A stretch of 64,000 bases of DNA from Clarkia xantiana subsp. parviflora (lineage: Eukaryota; Streptophyta; Magnoliopsida; Myrtales; Onagraceae): positions 9,308,090 through 9,372,089 of the forward strand of contig JAPTYO010000012.1 in the NCBI GenBank assembly GCA_036873135.1, given 5' to 3'. This document shows positions 42,611 to 54,564 of this stretch, piece after piece. A program made the position numbers and the translations under genes. How positions within the stretch are numbered: position 1 is the stretch's first letter; each line of letters opens with the position of its first letter. The notes under the pieces were generated by a model, which searched no databases, was not told where the DNA came from, and saw nothing but the letters and a program-made list of their open reading frames with translations.

Positions 42611-42840
42611 ATGGCCTCCGAGAAGAACAAGATGCCAAACCCCGTGGTTGAGGAGATGGGAAAAACTTAAGCAAGTCCTACCACCTCAAGACCCACACCA
42701 GAAGAAGACCCACCAGTGCCCTAAGCTAATGGTACTTGTGGCGAAGAGGATCTTAGCCATTCCAAGTCACTACCAAATCAGGAAGAGGCGAGAAAAGTCC
42801 CTCCAGCTGTCCCTCAGGAGATAATGGAGGCCTTCATAGC
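42611..42840 (+). pseudogene. start of a gypsy gag, broken
   Basis: The frame opens with ATGGCCTCCGAGAAG shortly after the PBS and reads a hydrophilic Pro/Glu-rich N-terminus interrupted by at least two stops. A helical segment MEAFIAYWKQTQA precedes the point where another element's gag (opposite strand) takes over. Confidence 0.5.
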
Positions 42841-43370
42841 CTACTGGAAACAAACCCAGGCGGTAACGGTTCCTGACAAAAAGGAACCGACTCGAGAACG
42901 ATTTTGATGTTTTGATGTTTTGCAGATAATTGGAGACAGAACGGTCCCCCTTTTTTTAGTGTGGCCAGCCGTTCCTTAAGCGACAATAGACGGGAACGAG
43001 ATCGACTCGCATAGGCACGGGCAAGCTTGTTCCATGCTTCTTGTGAGGTAGTGACAGCAGCAATGAGTGACATGGGTCGCTCCGTTAGGGAAGTCATGAT
43101 AGCATGAAGCAATAATAGATCTTGTCGTTTCCAAAGTATGAATTGAGGATTAGATACCTTGGTAACACCATCTGCACCGGGAATTTGAGCATCCGGACAG
43201 GGATAACTTCCATCAAGGAACTCTAGAAGATCGAGGCCACCGAGCAAGGTTTGAAACTGAGCACGCCACGTTGCAAAGTTGTCGGGGTTGAGTTTGATTG
43301 GAAGCTGTGCGACATTGATCGTCACCAAGTCCTTGCGAGAGGAACCAATAGGAATGATACTGTTTGACAT
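42834..43370 (-). pseudogene. copia gag fragment
   Basis: From ATG at 43370 the minus strand reads LNPDNFATWRAQFQTLLGG, then FILWKRQDLLLLHAIMTSL and TSQEAWNKLARAYA, classic copia gag-2 features. It is cut at about 42834, with loss of the rest of the polyprotein. A PBS (TGGTATCAGAGCC, minus) lies at 43486-43498. Confidence 0.85.
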
Positions 43371-43498
43371 AGTAACGACGTTGGATTACTAAGAGATCTT
43401 ATCTTTGACAAATCTCCAATGATGGGAGGAATTGACTCTAGGCAAGAAAGATTGATTTTTTTTGTGTGGATGAAGAGAGGTTTAAGGCTCTGATACCA

Positions 43499-43745
43499 TA
43501 TAATAGAATGTAAATTGTATATTGACTTGAATTGATTACATGAAACTTGGTACATATATATAATACAATACTAGTAGATATATAGGAGATATAGATAGTG
43601 TAGATAGAAATAATATATATATATATATATATTTATTTTAAGATTACCTCTCCTAATATCTAGGGTATATCTCTAATACTAAATATATATATTCTAAGAT
43701 TACATCTCCTAATATCTAGGGTATATCTCTAATATCGGTAATGAA
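43499..43745 (-). repeat. probable LTR of the copia gag fragment
   Basis: The AT-rich stretch beyond the PBS contains two near-identical ~60-bp copies of TCTCCTAATATCTAGGGTATATC and flanks. The boundary is uncertain since no partner LTR is present. Confidence 0.45.
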
Positions 43746-44369
43746 TAAAAATAAAATGACGCTCAGTGAATACGAACCAGAAATTGAATATTCATTTTGA
43801 GAGATATTATCCCGCAATCAACGATTTCCTTGTTATGGATTCTTCAAATAGCGAAACCCAGAAATGTTCATAGCTAAAGCGGCGCCTCATTGAACCAAAA
43901 CCCTATAGTACAGCTACAACCTCCAAATGAAGGATGATGTCTTAACTTCCGAGGGAAGGTGAACAAGGTAGGAAGGAACCTGCAATTTCTTCTCTCTGCT
44001 CACGGCCTATAATCGGCCCACTTAAGAGATGGGCTCAATCTTACAATATAACCAATTTATTTTTATGTTAACTATAAAATGAATAGTAAGCCCAAGGTAG
44101 AAGAGAGACACGTGGGATTGGCCAGAAACCTCCACTCGTAACTAAGTTGCATCCTTAAACAACAATCTTATAACGTGTAATTTTCTCACATCTACCATCA
44201 CCTTCTTCTTCTCCTTCTCCTTCTCTTGTTATTTCTCCAGAATCATACCCTTTGTTTATCATTCAATCTCCAGTCTCGATCCGGCCACTCCCGCGATCAC
44301 TGCCGCCTTATCTTCGTGCACGCGCCAATACCTGTATACAGAGACTCTCTTCCTCTTGTTTGCCCAACG
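43746..44369 (+). promoter_or_regulatory. 5' region of the golgin gene
   Basis: No other gene is seen. A CTT-rich pyrimidine stretch (CTTCTTCTTCTCCTTCTCC, 44202-44225) lies about 150 bp before the ATG, common in plant core promoters/5' UTRs. No clear TATA box. Confidence 0.45.
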
Positions 44370-47300
44370 ATGGTGAGTCCCGTTGCAAATTGGAGAGAGA
44401 ATCTACACAAAATCGCCCTGGGCGTGCACGAAGATGATGATGATGAGCTCGACATCTTTGGTGAAGCCAATGGAGAAGATTCTTCCTTCTCTGATCGGAG
44501 AAATTCACATAGCTTCGCTCATTCAACCTCCGTTTCTCCAACTCCAATGATGAATGGACTTACTTCTGCTTACAATCTGGAGGTATCTCTCTCCATTGAA
44601 TCCACATCTGCCTTCTATCAGTGATTAAGAGTTCATTGTAAAGCTTGCCAACTCTGTTCATGCTGAACTCAAATAGATTCTGCCTTGTTATTCTTTGATT
44701 GTCCATATCTGTCTGTCCTAGAGAAAAACCAAACCGATACATGTCGTCTGTTACCTTCCACTTTGTACAAGCAAATCAAGGCACAGCCTGCAATGATAAT
44801 TTAATTAAGTTGTTACTCAGCTGTTTTTTCTTCTTTAGAAACCTTTGATGTTTGATTGTTTTCTCTTACTCTAGACTTAATTTCAGGATGATCTATTTCT
44901 GCGATTAGCCTATGTAATATGCTTGAGGTGTGTAAAATTTGGTTTTGCTATGAATGCACCTTCTGGTTCTTTTTGCTTTTTTTTTTTTTTTTTTTTTTCA
45001 TGGATTGTTCATATTTCTTATCCTGAGTTTCTGTGTGAAAAAATCTGTGTAAAATATGAATTTTGCTTGATGATATTCTTTTCGTTTCTCTTGGTAATGG
45101 AATTGATATGTGGTCCTTGCAGATTGAGCCATACAAAGCAGAAATAAAGAGGCTTCAGGAATCTGAGGCAGAAATAAAAGCACTATCAGTAAATTATGCA
45201 GCATTATTAAATGATAAAGAGGTATTTCAAATTTCTTAGGCGTTCATTTGGCAGAATGTCTTGTTCTCTTGTATGTGCAATCATGTAGACGTGCCATTGT
45301 TTTTCGGCTTTGAGATATTGCTGCTTGTAGCCGTATCATTGGATTATGAGTAAAATGACTAAATATGCGGAATTACAAATATGATGCTTCTTCAACTACA
45401 CTAGTCATACTTAATGGTTCTTTATTTTATTTTATATCATGTATCCCATTCCCTTTGTGAAATGTAGAAATTAGGTTTGTTGTCTACAGGTTTGCAGCAT
45501 TTTAGATATTTTCCTTTCTTAACTGACTGTTATTTCCATAGGACCAAATCTCTAGATTAAACAAGGAGAATGGGGCGTTGAAACAAAACCTGGATTCTAC
45601 AACTTCAGCTCTGAATGGGTTCAAAGAAAATCTCAGAGCATCAACAAACACTTCAAATGCGCTGAAAGTAGGTTATAATAGCTGAGGTTTTTCCAGAATT
45701 TGCTGCTTTTTCTTTGTCATATTGAAGGTTACTTGAAGGGCTCATGCAACAATGTGACTTGATCTATTTAATTTTCCACTATGGTTCTTAAGAGAGTTCA
45801 AGCTACGTGTTACTTGTAATGTTTTTCTGCAATGTTTTCCGTTCTAGCTATGCTCTCGCTGACACTGGTTAATGGATCTAGGAAAATGGTGATCAATCAC
45901 CCAGCCGTCAGCTCAAAATTGCAAGTCAACTGAAAAATCGTTCTTCTGGTTTTAGTAATGGTGTTGTCCCTAAGCAGGATATCATAACCAGTGGAACTAG
46001 AGAGACTGCTCATTTGCATATTCAAGAGAAGGAGAAGGTACAACTTCATTTCCTCCTATTATTCTCTGATTGTTTTTTACTGCATGAGACTTTTATGAGG
46101 GTGCATCATTCTTTCATTTCAGATGCTTTAGTTTAAAAGATCCTCCGAAATTATCAACCTAACAGAAAAATCGAATGCTTTCTAGGAATTTGCAGATTTA
46201 CTAGAGGAGAAGAACCGGTCTCTAGCAGCACAACAAGTGAAACATGATATACAAATAAGAGAACTTAAGATGGAACTTGAGAGGGAGCGCAGGAAGATAA
46301 ATTCTATCCAGTCTACACTGCAAGGTTTGGTTGAACTCTTACTTATCGTAACTATGTGCCTCTCACTTCTATACTGATACAATTTTCTGATCTCTAGAGG
46401 AGCAAAAATTAAATGGAACTTTACAGGATCAGCTTAAATCACTTCAAGCAGCGAAAGAAAACGTGAGTGTAGAAGTTTTGGTTTCAAATGGTGTGGTCCT
46501 TTTAAACTTAAACTTCAGCTGGATGCTTTGAATGCTGTTATTGTGCAAGTGCAAACGAATTGTGAAGTCAATACTGCTGTCTTTTATTTTCTAATATTGT
46601 TGTGTTTTATTAATTCAGTCATAATTGATTCAGTTGGAGGTTTCTGATTAATTCATTGTGGTGAAAACTGACTCCGTTGGCAGAACTCAGTGGAGATTAT
46701 TCAAATGCGGAAAGAACTGAATGAAAAAACATCTGAAATCATATTGTTGAAAGAGAATAGAGCTGATGGTGAATCTGATATGGGGAGCTTGAAAAGAGCA
46801 ATTGACAATCTGAAAAAGGAAAATAGCATCCTTCAGGTCTGTGATTGTTGCAGCAGTCAAGTTTATCTCTAGAATAATGTCTACCTCAGTGTTCTTTCCC
46901 TTTTCTAACTATGAAAGATTGTGGCAATTTTAGACTGAGAGAAATGACCTCCATACTGCCTCGAGGAGTAAGAGGGACGTTTCATCTGACAAAGGACCCT
47001 CAAGTAATCTTAATCAGGTGATTGTTCTGTTGGAACCTGTACTTTCAAATTGCTTCCATTCAAGTGGTGCTAATTTAGCTTGGTTGCCTTGTCCTCAATT
47101 CATTAAATATATTCCTACACAGGAGTTAGGATTATCCGCAACTTCTTCTGGGAGAGAGGAATTACAATCTATTATTAAGTTGGAGAAGTCTTTGGAGGAA
47201 GCACGCCGAGAAAGAGATAAAGCCAAGAAAGAACTGAATCGTCTCAAACAGCACTTGCTTGATAAGGTAATCACTTATATTTAACTGTTTGTATCGCGTG

Positions 47301-49595
47301 AGCATCATCATCACCATGCATGATCTAAGAAATAAATAGAAACCTGATCCTTAGTTTGTCATTCTCATTTATCAGTCCGAAATCAATGTTTTTACTTGCA
47401 GCTGGAACTAAAGATTTATAACATTCTAATCCTTTCTAGGAGTCTGAAGAATCAGAGAAGATGGATCAAGACAGCAAAATCATTGAAGACCTCCGAGAAA
47501 ATAATGAACACCTGAAAACCAAGATCTTACACTTGGAGAAAGCCCTGAAGCAGGCTATAGCAACCCAGGATGAAGTAAGGATGAGCAATAACGATGAGAT
47601 TCAGAAGTGTAATGAGACTATTAGCGAGCTGAACAGGAAACTTGGAAGTTGTGTGAATACCATAGATGCCAAAAATGTTGAACTGCGAAACCTTCAAACT
47701 GCTTTGGGTCAATATTATGCTGAAATTGAAGCCAAGGTAAGACACCTCTCTATCTTGGCTGAAGGTAGTGTTCTGCTAGAAAAATACTGGGATGTACTTA
47801 TTGCTGTGTTTCTGTGTATGAATGTGTAGGAACGTCTGGAAAGAGATTTAACTCTGGCAAGAGAGGAGTTGGCTAAATTTTCGGAGCTTCTAAAGGTATG
47901 TCCCACTCCCATCTACATTTTGTAATTTTTGCTTCACACCAGTTTGAAGTTGAACTCCATATTGCTACAAAGTGGTGTATGCTGAACTTATCTGGTAAAT
48001 ATTTCTATGCTAGCATAAGAGACCTAATTGAAGGCCCATTTTGATTCAGATAGTTATTTTTCTCAATTGTTCATTGATAATGTACTTTTTGTCCTGATAA
48101 TTTAGCAAAGACATGATTCAACCATAGTGACACCTCTGAAATTGTTGTCTTGCTATTTACCTTATTCTATGTTCATAATAGGGTGCAGATAAGCAGGAAG
48201 AATCACTCAAAAGGGAGAATGAAGAAACTTTGGCTAAACTATCTCAGACTGAGCACGCATTAGCAGAAGCGAGTAAGAGAGTAAATAAGCTTGAAGAGGA
48301 CAATACCAAACTGCGACGTGCACTTGAGCAGAGTATGACAAGACTCAACAGAATGTCCGTGGATTCTGACTTCCTTGTTGACAGGTTTGCAAGCTTTCAA
48401 TCTTTTCATTGAAATTGTTTTTTCTATGAAATGTGGAGGATATAATCTGAGGATTTATTTCAAGTAAATTGTGTTATAGGTAAAGGCATTTCATGCATGT
48501 AAAACTGTTTGTTGGGTAAAAAGAGTTCACGCTGTCCATTATTTTTTCTTCAAACAACTGGTAGCTTAGGGCCTAGTTTAATCAGATTGTTGTTGAGTAC
48601 TAAACACAATTGCAGCCATAATTTGATCATTTACACGTGTAGGACAAGGTTACTGAATAGGACACCATGTAGTTGTGAATATGATAGTGACTTCTCTTCT
48701 AACAAAATGGAACTTTCAGCTGCTACATTAATGAAGATCGTTTTTTTGAAGATTCAAAATGCACAACTGAAATTGAAATCTTTTTACAGACGAATTGTGA
48801 TCAAGTTATTGGTGACATATTTCCAAAGAAATCACAGCAAAGAGGTATATTTAGGTTTCCTCTACTCAGTCACGTGTCTTATGGTCTAATTCCAAGCACT
48901 CACTGTATTTGGGTTTATTCATCAGGTGGTGGACCTAATGGTGCGGATGTTAGGGTTTTCGGATGAGGAAAAACAAAGGATTGGTGCTGCACAACAAGGT
49001 GCAGGAGGGAAAGGTGTTGTCAGGGGGGTTTTAGGTTTCCCAGGTCGGGTTGTTGGTGGTATTATGGGTGGAGGCTCTGGTGAACCCCTGAATGCTAATA
49101 ATAGTATGGCCTCAGAAAACCAGGTACTGCTAAGACTTAATATTTCTTTTAAACTAAACTCGGGTTCGGGGCATAGTATTTTAGACTGAAGTGTAAATGA
49201 AACTTACTTTTTTGTTTGGGTGCTTTCAGTCAATTGCAGATCTTTGGGTCGATTTTCTTCTCAAAGAGACGGATGAAAAAGAAAGGAGAAACCACCGTGG
49301 CGAGAATGGGGAGGATCCAACAGCAGTTGTTGTTGATACAGCAAGTAGTAATAGTGGAAAGGCCACAAATTCTGGAGCAAACTCGCCATTTCCTGATAAT
49401 AGTAGAACAAGCAGCAGCATAGCTCCCAGTTTTTCAAGACATAGTTTGTCAAACCAAGAGCCAAAGCCACCAATTTTGCATGGTAACAGCCGGGTTTATG
49501 AACCGTATAGCTCAGAGTTCTCCACAGTGCCGCTTTCTTCCTCTGATAATAGCACATCCTGGATGGACAGACCGAGACCTTCCCCTAGGTACTGA
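44370..49595 (+). CDS. GC4-like: golgin with GRAB domain (GC3/GC4, GDAP1-like), 15 exons
   Basis: Exons: 44370-44582, 45123-45221, 45542-45667, 45882-46037, 46186-46324, 46398-46462, 46684-46836, 46934-47017, 47123-47266, 47440-47736, 47830-47895, 48182-48384, 48790-48844, 48926-49123, 49230-49595. Every junction is GT-AG and phases join to a 787-residue protein. The N-terminus VSPVANWRENLHKIALGVHEDDDDELDIFG is followed by about 500 residues of coiled coil. The GRAB domain (RRIVIKLLVTYFQR, then SKEVVDLMVRMLGFSDEEKQ; residues ~581-622) comes next, then a Gly-rich GFPGRVVGGIMGG stretch and a Ser-rich tail. In Arabidopsis the GRIP-related ARF-binding domain recruits such golgins to Golgi membranes through ARF1, where the coiled coil tethers vesicles. 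The usual length is slightly above 700, so this is a little long. No damage seen; the start is the ATG in a good context, with no upstream ATG in frame. Confidence 0.95.
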
Positions 49596-50099
49596 AAAAC
49601 AGTTGATATATATCATACCTGTGTTTTCATTGTAATTATTATTATTATCATTGTGGGGTATATATTTGCAGTTCCTCAGTCCTAGGATATGGCCATATTC
49701 TTTTGTTTGTTGTAATGTAATTGTTAGAATTGAGCTGACAGCGTCTGTGGTGTGGACTGTGCGTGGATATTACAGAGACATTGTTCTCATCGATCATAAT
49801 ACTACCCATTACGGCATATACTATTTAATAATTTGGTTTTGCTTCCTTGCGTGTCTTATCTTTGCCCTTTGGTATACAACAGATATATTAAACTATTATT
49901 TTTCTTATTTTTTGAATGGATGAAAGAAGGAAAAAACAAAAAAAACCTCCAATCCCCAACGACCGGATCTAATTCTAAAGTTGACTTTTGGCAAAAAAAA
50001 AATATATTCTAAAATTGAAGAATCTATCGGTTTCAATCAATCAGATACAAAATCTGGAGACTACAAAAAAAAAAAAAAAAAATCAAGGGCATCTGTATG
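49596..50099. other. convergent 3' flanks of golgin and ATL genes
   Basis: No further gene. Poly-A runs near 49990 and 50063. Likely holds both polyadenylation regions. Confidence 0.5.
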
Positions 50100-50678
50100 T
50101 CAGCGCCTCTGCCGGCGGTCCTCGCCGTATTGGGAGAGCGGCACAACCTCGGACAGAGGCGTGGACAACGGTGTCGGCAGCGGAGAGTTGCGGCAAACCG
50201 GACAGGAGCCGTTGAGCTTGAGCCACGCGTCAAGGCAGAGAAGATGGAAGCAGTGTCGACAATATGGCATCATCCTAAGCATCTCAGACTCCTTGTACTC
50301 GCACAGACATATGGAGCAGGTCGTGCTTTCACCACCCGCCGTCTTCTTTGTGAACGGGAATTTGGGATACGAATTGATCGCGCTCTGGTCGAGGCCCACT
50401 GTGAGGTTCTGATCGGCGTCGTTTCCAAATTCTCCGTCTCCCTCGGCCACGAAGATGATGCGCGGGAGAATTATGCCGCCGTCAGGAGAGGAGGTGCCGT
50501 AGGCCGCAGGGTTATCCGAGCTATGGAGGAGGCGACGGCGGAGGGAGGAGCGGCAGCATATGTACAAGGCGAGGAGGAGGGAGGAGAGGAGGACAAGGAA
50601 GCCGAAGGCGATGGATATGGCGTAGCCAAGACCAAAGTTAGAGAGGTTGGGGGAGGGCGCCGCGGTGGTGGCGGACAT
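50100..50678 (-). CDS. ATL67: RING-H2 ubiquitin ligase, ATL67-like
   Basis: Single exon, 192 residues, ATG at 50678. An N-terminal hydrophobic helix (GLGYAISIAFGFLVLLSSLLLALYI-like, residues 17-41; one membrane span) is followed by a basic patch, then the GLD motif region (GLDQSAINSYPKFPF). The RING-H2 reads CSICLCEY, PYCRHCFHLLC, LDAWLKLNGSCPVCRN, with Cys-Cys-Cys-His-His-Cys-Cys-Cys ligands all present. A conserved tail LPTPLSTPLSEVVPLSQY closes it. These are hallmarks of the ATL family, closest to ATL67. ATLs are membrane-bound E3 ligases that transfer ubiquitin from an E2. The opposite strand is also open along the gene, but that is a shadow. The gene is GC-rich compared with flanks, as common for intronless ATLs. 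Confidence 0.95.
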   Translation of the reverse strand: MSATTAAPSPNLSNFGLGYAISIAFGFLVLLSSLLLALYICCRSSLRRRLLHSSDNPAAYGTSSPDGGIILPRIIFVAEGDGEFGNDADQNLTVGLDQSAINSYPKFPFTKKTAGGESTTCSICLCEYKESEMLRMMPYCRHCFHLLCLDAWLKLNGSCPVCRNSPLPTPLSTPLSEVVPLSQYGEDRRQRR

Positions 50679-51290
50679 TAGGTGGTCGGGTAGAAACTGT
50701 AGGAGTAGTAGCAGTAAATGGAGAGGAATCCATAGTGGGAAAAGTAGTAGAGAAATTAGCCTTATTAATTAATTTTATAAATGGCTATGATATTTAATAA
50801 TATATAATTTTTACTATAAAAAATATATAAACAATTTTCCAATTTCACTTTTAAAAGAAATAATTATTTTACTATATATTTTATTTGGCCATATTATCCT
50901 TCTATATATTAATATATCCCTATATTTCATTCCATATCCATATTTATATTTCTTGATTAATAATTTCATTCCATATTTTAAAAATGACTACTTTCATTTC
51001 CATATTATTCTATTTCTTCCCATATTTATATTCTCTATTTAATTTACCAAATATTGAAATTCACATCCAACTTGATTCGTTTTAGAATTATTAATTCACA
51101 AAATTAATATAACCTCTCATCATAACTCTCCTTTTTTTGGCAAACACTCGTAACAGGTCTAAAAGTAATCAACCGACTGATACACGCACGCTTAATTTGA
51201 AACACACTGGAAGACGATCAAGTAAAGTAACGTAAATTAAGCAGATGATGATGATCGGAGGGAGAGTACGATATTATTGAATAGCATCAA
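50679..51290. other. ATL promoter region and spacer
   Basis: AT-rich, non-coding, with imprecise repeats of CATTCCATAT/CATTTCCATATT at 50930-51010. Nothing else recognised. Confidence 0.4.
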
Positions 51291-51743
51291 TTAGAAGAAG
51301 TCTGAAAAGGAAGGGAGCCTGATCTCGCCCTTGCTGCACACGGGAATGGTGAATTCGCCGATGATGGGGAGATCAACCGTGAATCCAAGATCCAATTGGT
51401 AGTCAATATCCCAATCCGATCCGATATCCTTAGCCAGAGTCATGAGTATGCTGTACGGCACCTTCACCGGCACTTGCAATCCGGTGGTATCGCTCGCCTT
51501 GAGTGAACCTGGATCAGCCATCTTCCCCGACGCGATTTCATTGCCGTTGCTCTTAAGGGAGTACGAGATCTCGCAGATCGGAATTGAATGGCTGTACGGA
51601 TTCTTCACCGACATGTCGGCCTTGTACTCGACGCTCTCTCTGGTTACCTCCTTCAGATCCACGTTGTTGATCGTCGGCTCCGGCTTAGGTACGTCAGCCA
51701 CCTTCTCCGTGATGTAATCCTTGGCCTTATTTAGAAGATCCAT
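51291..51743 (-). CDS. LEA14-like: LEA14-like (LEA_2, water-stress domain) protein
   Basis: Intact single-exon frame of 150 residues from ATG at 51743, the usual size for the atypical LEA_2 group. It starts MDLLNKAKDYITEKVADVPK, then PEPTINNVDL, VKNPYSHSIPICEISYSLKS, GKMADPGSL and the repeated strand pattern ending GEIRLPSFSDFF. LEA14-type proteins are small folded (fibronectin-III-like) cytosolic proteins induced by desiccation, salt and abscisic acid, thought to protect cells or proteins under stress. There is no signal peptide. The promoter holds a G-box/ABRE palindrome and a TATA box, which fits stress control. Family firm, precise role unknown. Confidence 0.95.
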   Translation of the reverse strand: MDLLNKAKDYITEKVADVPKPEPTINNVDLKEVTRESVEYKADMSVKNPYSHSIPICEISYSLKSNGNEIASGKMADPGSLKASDTTGLQVPVKVPYSILMTLAKDIGSDWDIDYQLDLGFTVDLPIIGEFTIPVCSKGEIRLPSFSDFF

Positions 51744-51834
51744 ATCGTCCTCTTTTTCTTTTTTTTTTTTAACTTGTAATGTATGTAATAAACAAATCTA
51801 GTTAGGGTTTCATTTCTGAGAAGAAGACTGGATT

Positions 51835-51931
51835 CCTTTTATAGAAAGAACGATGAGAAATAGTGTGAGGTCAGGTTAGAAATAGTGCTGACACGTGTCA
51901 TGTTAGACTTTGATTGCTTTAGTGAGACGTG
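51835..51931 (-). promoter_or_regulatory. LEA14-like promoter: TATA box and ABRE/G-box motifs
   Basis: TATAAAAGG (minus, 51843-51835) lies about 95 bp before the ATG. Upstream is the 12-bp palindrome TGACACGTGTCA (51889-51900), containing the G-box/ABRE core, and a second ACGTG at 51927-51931. Paired ABREs are the usual abscisic-acid response unit. Confidence 0.75.
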
Positions 51932-52639
51932 TTGTGCTCGTGGAATCTCCGTGTTACACTGCTTGCTTGCTTGCTCATTCCATGTCTATCTACATATCCA
52001 ATGGATTACTACCGACTTTATTCTCACTGATTATTATATATTATTATTAATAATTAACAGGTCTTGTCGGCCGACATAAAGTAAGACCTCGGCGCATCAA
52101 TTCTAGTAACTATTTGTGTACATGCATCGACATCGCAATATTACAAATTTAAGTAATATATATATATAATTAAGAAATGAAAAAATAAATCTATAATGTA
52201 CGGTTGATTATAAAATTCTCTAACAAATTTTTCGAACAATTTACTATTACTTATTTAAGTGGATAAATTACTATGTTAAATTTTCAATTTTATTTGGACG
52301 TTTTTTACGCATCTAACATATAATTAATGAATATAAATGTGTAAATCTATAGCTGATGTCCCACAATCAAACAAATGGATATAACTGATGTTTGTTAAAA
52401 AGTACGAATTGCTAACTAACGTTGAGCAGTCGAACAAATTGCTATCTATTTATCTTATCATGTAATCAATACATGTGTGATTCCGTTTAAATTAGATGTA
52501 TTTGTTAAGGGAAGTAGAAATATGTACATGTGGAAACTATATATAACATGTTATGCTAGACCAAATTTTCATACATAAACTAAGTGTCTTGAGTTCAAAC
52601 ATCACTCGACCATAAGAATGGAAAAATAGTAGTATAGAC
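51932..52639. other. AT-rich spacer
   Basis: No coding or RNA gene seen. Confidence 0.4.
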
Positions 52640-53468
52640 CAGTGTTATCAGGACCGGACCGGCCATCGGACCGGCAAGGCCACCGGTTGCCGGTTCACCG
52701 GTCCGAACCCGGTTCAGATGCAGAAAACCTACTACTTTGACAGAACGATGCTGCTAGCCTGCTTCTGTTGTAGTCCGATTTTTTCTGCATTATTGCAGCA
52801 TAAACCTATATAAAACTTGAACATTCAATCTCTCAAACTCCATAATAACAAACTCCATGAAGACTCAAAGTCTCAAACTCAAATACAATACTACAAACAC
52901 AACAAATTCCAAGTTCCAAACTCAAACATAACAAACTCCAACACAACAAACTCAAACTTCAAAGTCTTGAACACATAACACAACATAACATTGAATAAAG
53001 ACTCAAGTTAATTGAAACCGAGCAGCAGCAAATCCAGTTACTAATTACTAATATCAAATTCTGGAAGCTTACCTGGGCGAGTCACTACATCGACGAAAGG
53101 CGGACGATGACGGAAGGCGGACGGCGACGGAAGGCGGACGACTCCTCAGCGGCGGCCACGGAGTCCCTTGGCTCCGCCTCTCCTCTCTGTTCTTCCAATC
53201 TTCGTGCTGAGCTCTCTGTGAAGTTGTGAGAAACTGAGAAGATTGAGACCTAATTCAATTCAGTATGTGCGGCGCTAATAAAAACCTGAGATCCTTTTTT
53301 TTAGAAAACTCAGAACCGGCCGGTTCTATCAAAACCGGTCGGTTCGCTAAAAAACCGGCTATCGAATCGGGTTCAGCAACATCGTCCGGAAATGGCTGAA
53401 CCGGACCGGAGGGCCTCCGGTTCCAGTCCGAACCCGGTCGAACCGCCGGTTCGGTTCTGATATCACTG
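52640..53468. mobile_element. hAT-type non-autonomous element, 829 bp
   Basis: The ends are CAGTGTTATCAGGACCG and, inverted, CAGTGATATCAGAACCG. The 8-bp duplication GTATAGAC flanks it (52632-52639, 53469-53476). The subterminal regions are dense in ACCGG/CCGGT motifs on both strands. The middle has low-complexity ACAAACTCCAA runs and a GC-rich GGCGGACGACGG stretch (53090-53160). No transposase. Confidence 0.88.
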
Positions 53469-53639
53469 GTATAGACACATTAACCTTTACAGGCCTTACG
53501 GAAATGAATTATTATTCTACAATTTGACATCTAGGACCCTATAAAAATAAGAAACAAATGATGTACATATAAAAAACATGAGCTAGCAAGTAATGATGTA
53601 TGAAGCTTTAACGATGCCATCAAATACCATATGTTTCGT

Positions 53640-54283
53640 CCAAACCCGCTTGATGTCACGGACTTGACGAATCTTCGCTTTGTTCGCTGTGTTCGGTCAT
53701 TCAACTTGCGCTCCTGACTTCACGCTCGTCGTCCGAACCTGCACACAAGGGCAATAACCAGCACGGAGGGGGGTGGTGCCGGTTGAGCCCTCTCCGATGC
53801 TTAAATGAGTATTCTAGAGAGAGAAAGCTAGAGAGAAGTCAGAACTCTAAAGCCAATCTCCAGTTAATGTAAATGAAAATGGATTGCCTAGGCTTCCTAT
53901 TTATAGGCAACCTAAGAACCGATCCCGGTTTTTGTGCGGTTTGACGCCGGTTTAAAGGAAAAATATGAACCGTCGTCTGGTTTGATTGAAGTTGGCTATT
54001 AGAAAACTCTAATTTGGTGTTAGGACACAAATGGGATACACGCGATGTAGACGACGACTCGGCTCACATTGGGTTCGATCGACCCTGGCGTGATCAGGGT
54101 CGTCTAGGGCAATCTGGAGGTGTCTGGATTGCATAGGCAATCCAGAGGTCCGGTCCGGACGCGTGTGTCGCGCGTCCGGACCGTTTTAAACCTCGGGAGC
54201 GTGTTTTGACGGTTTACGTAATTTTGACGTGTTTGTGAAGTCCGGAATGTAAATACGAACCCGAATTGGGCATATATCCATCA
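53640..54283 (-). repeat. LTR related to the Tat LTR at 56727, inverted
   Basis: Read on the minus strand from TGATGGATATATGCCCAATT (54283), with GCCTATAAATAGG (near 53895), TCTCTCTAGCTTTCTC, GCATCGGAGAGGG and CACCACCCCCCTCCGTG. The same blocks in the same order occur in 56727-57590. The far end is not clearly bounded. Confidence 0.72.
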
Positions 54284-54564
54284 CTGGCCCCCGAGTCAAA
54301 TAATGGCTTGACCCTTGATTGACTCTATTTTAAGATAGGATACATGTCCAATTTGGGCCTGATGCTGACCTCAGGCGATGGTTTGTTGTCGGTTGGGCAC
54401 GCGGGCCTTGATTTCACCTAACATTATTTTTCTTGGCGAGTATTTGATATCTGCTGACAGGATTAGTGTAAGAGTTATGCATATATATATATACGACGAA
54501 TATATGTGATGAGTTATAAATTTATGTAATCATGTTCATGGGTGTTGACATGCATAAGAATATA

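Noticed and set aside
50097..50681. 194-codon plus-strand frame
   Set aside because: It is the shadow of the ATL67-like gene, which has a complete membrane helix and RING-H2 on the other strand.
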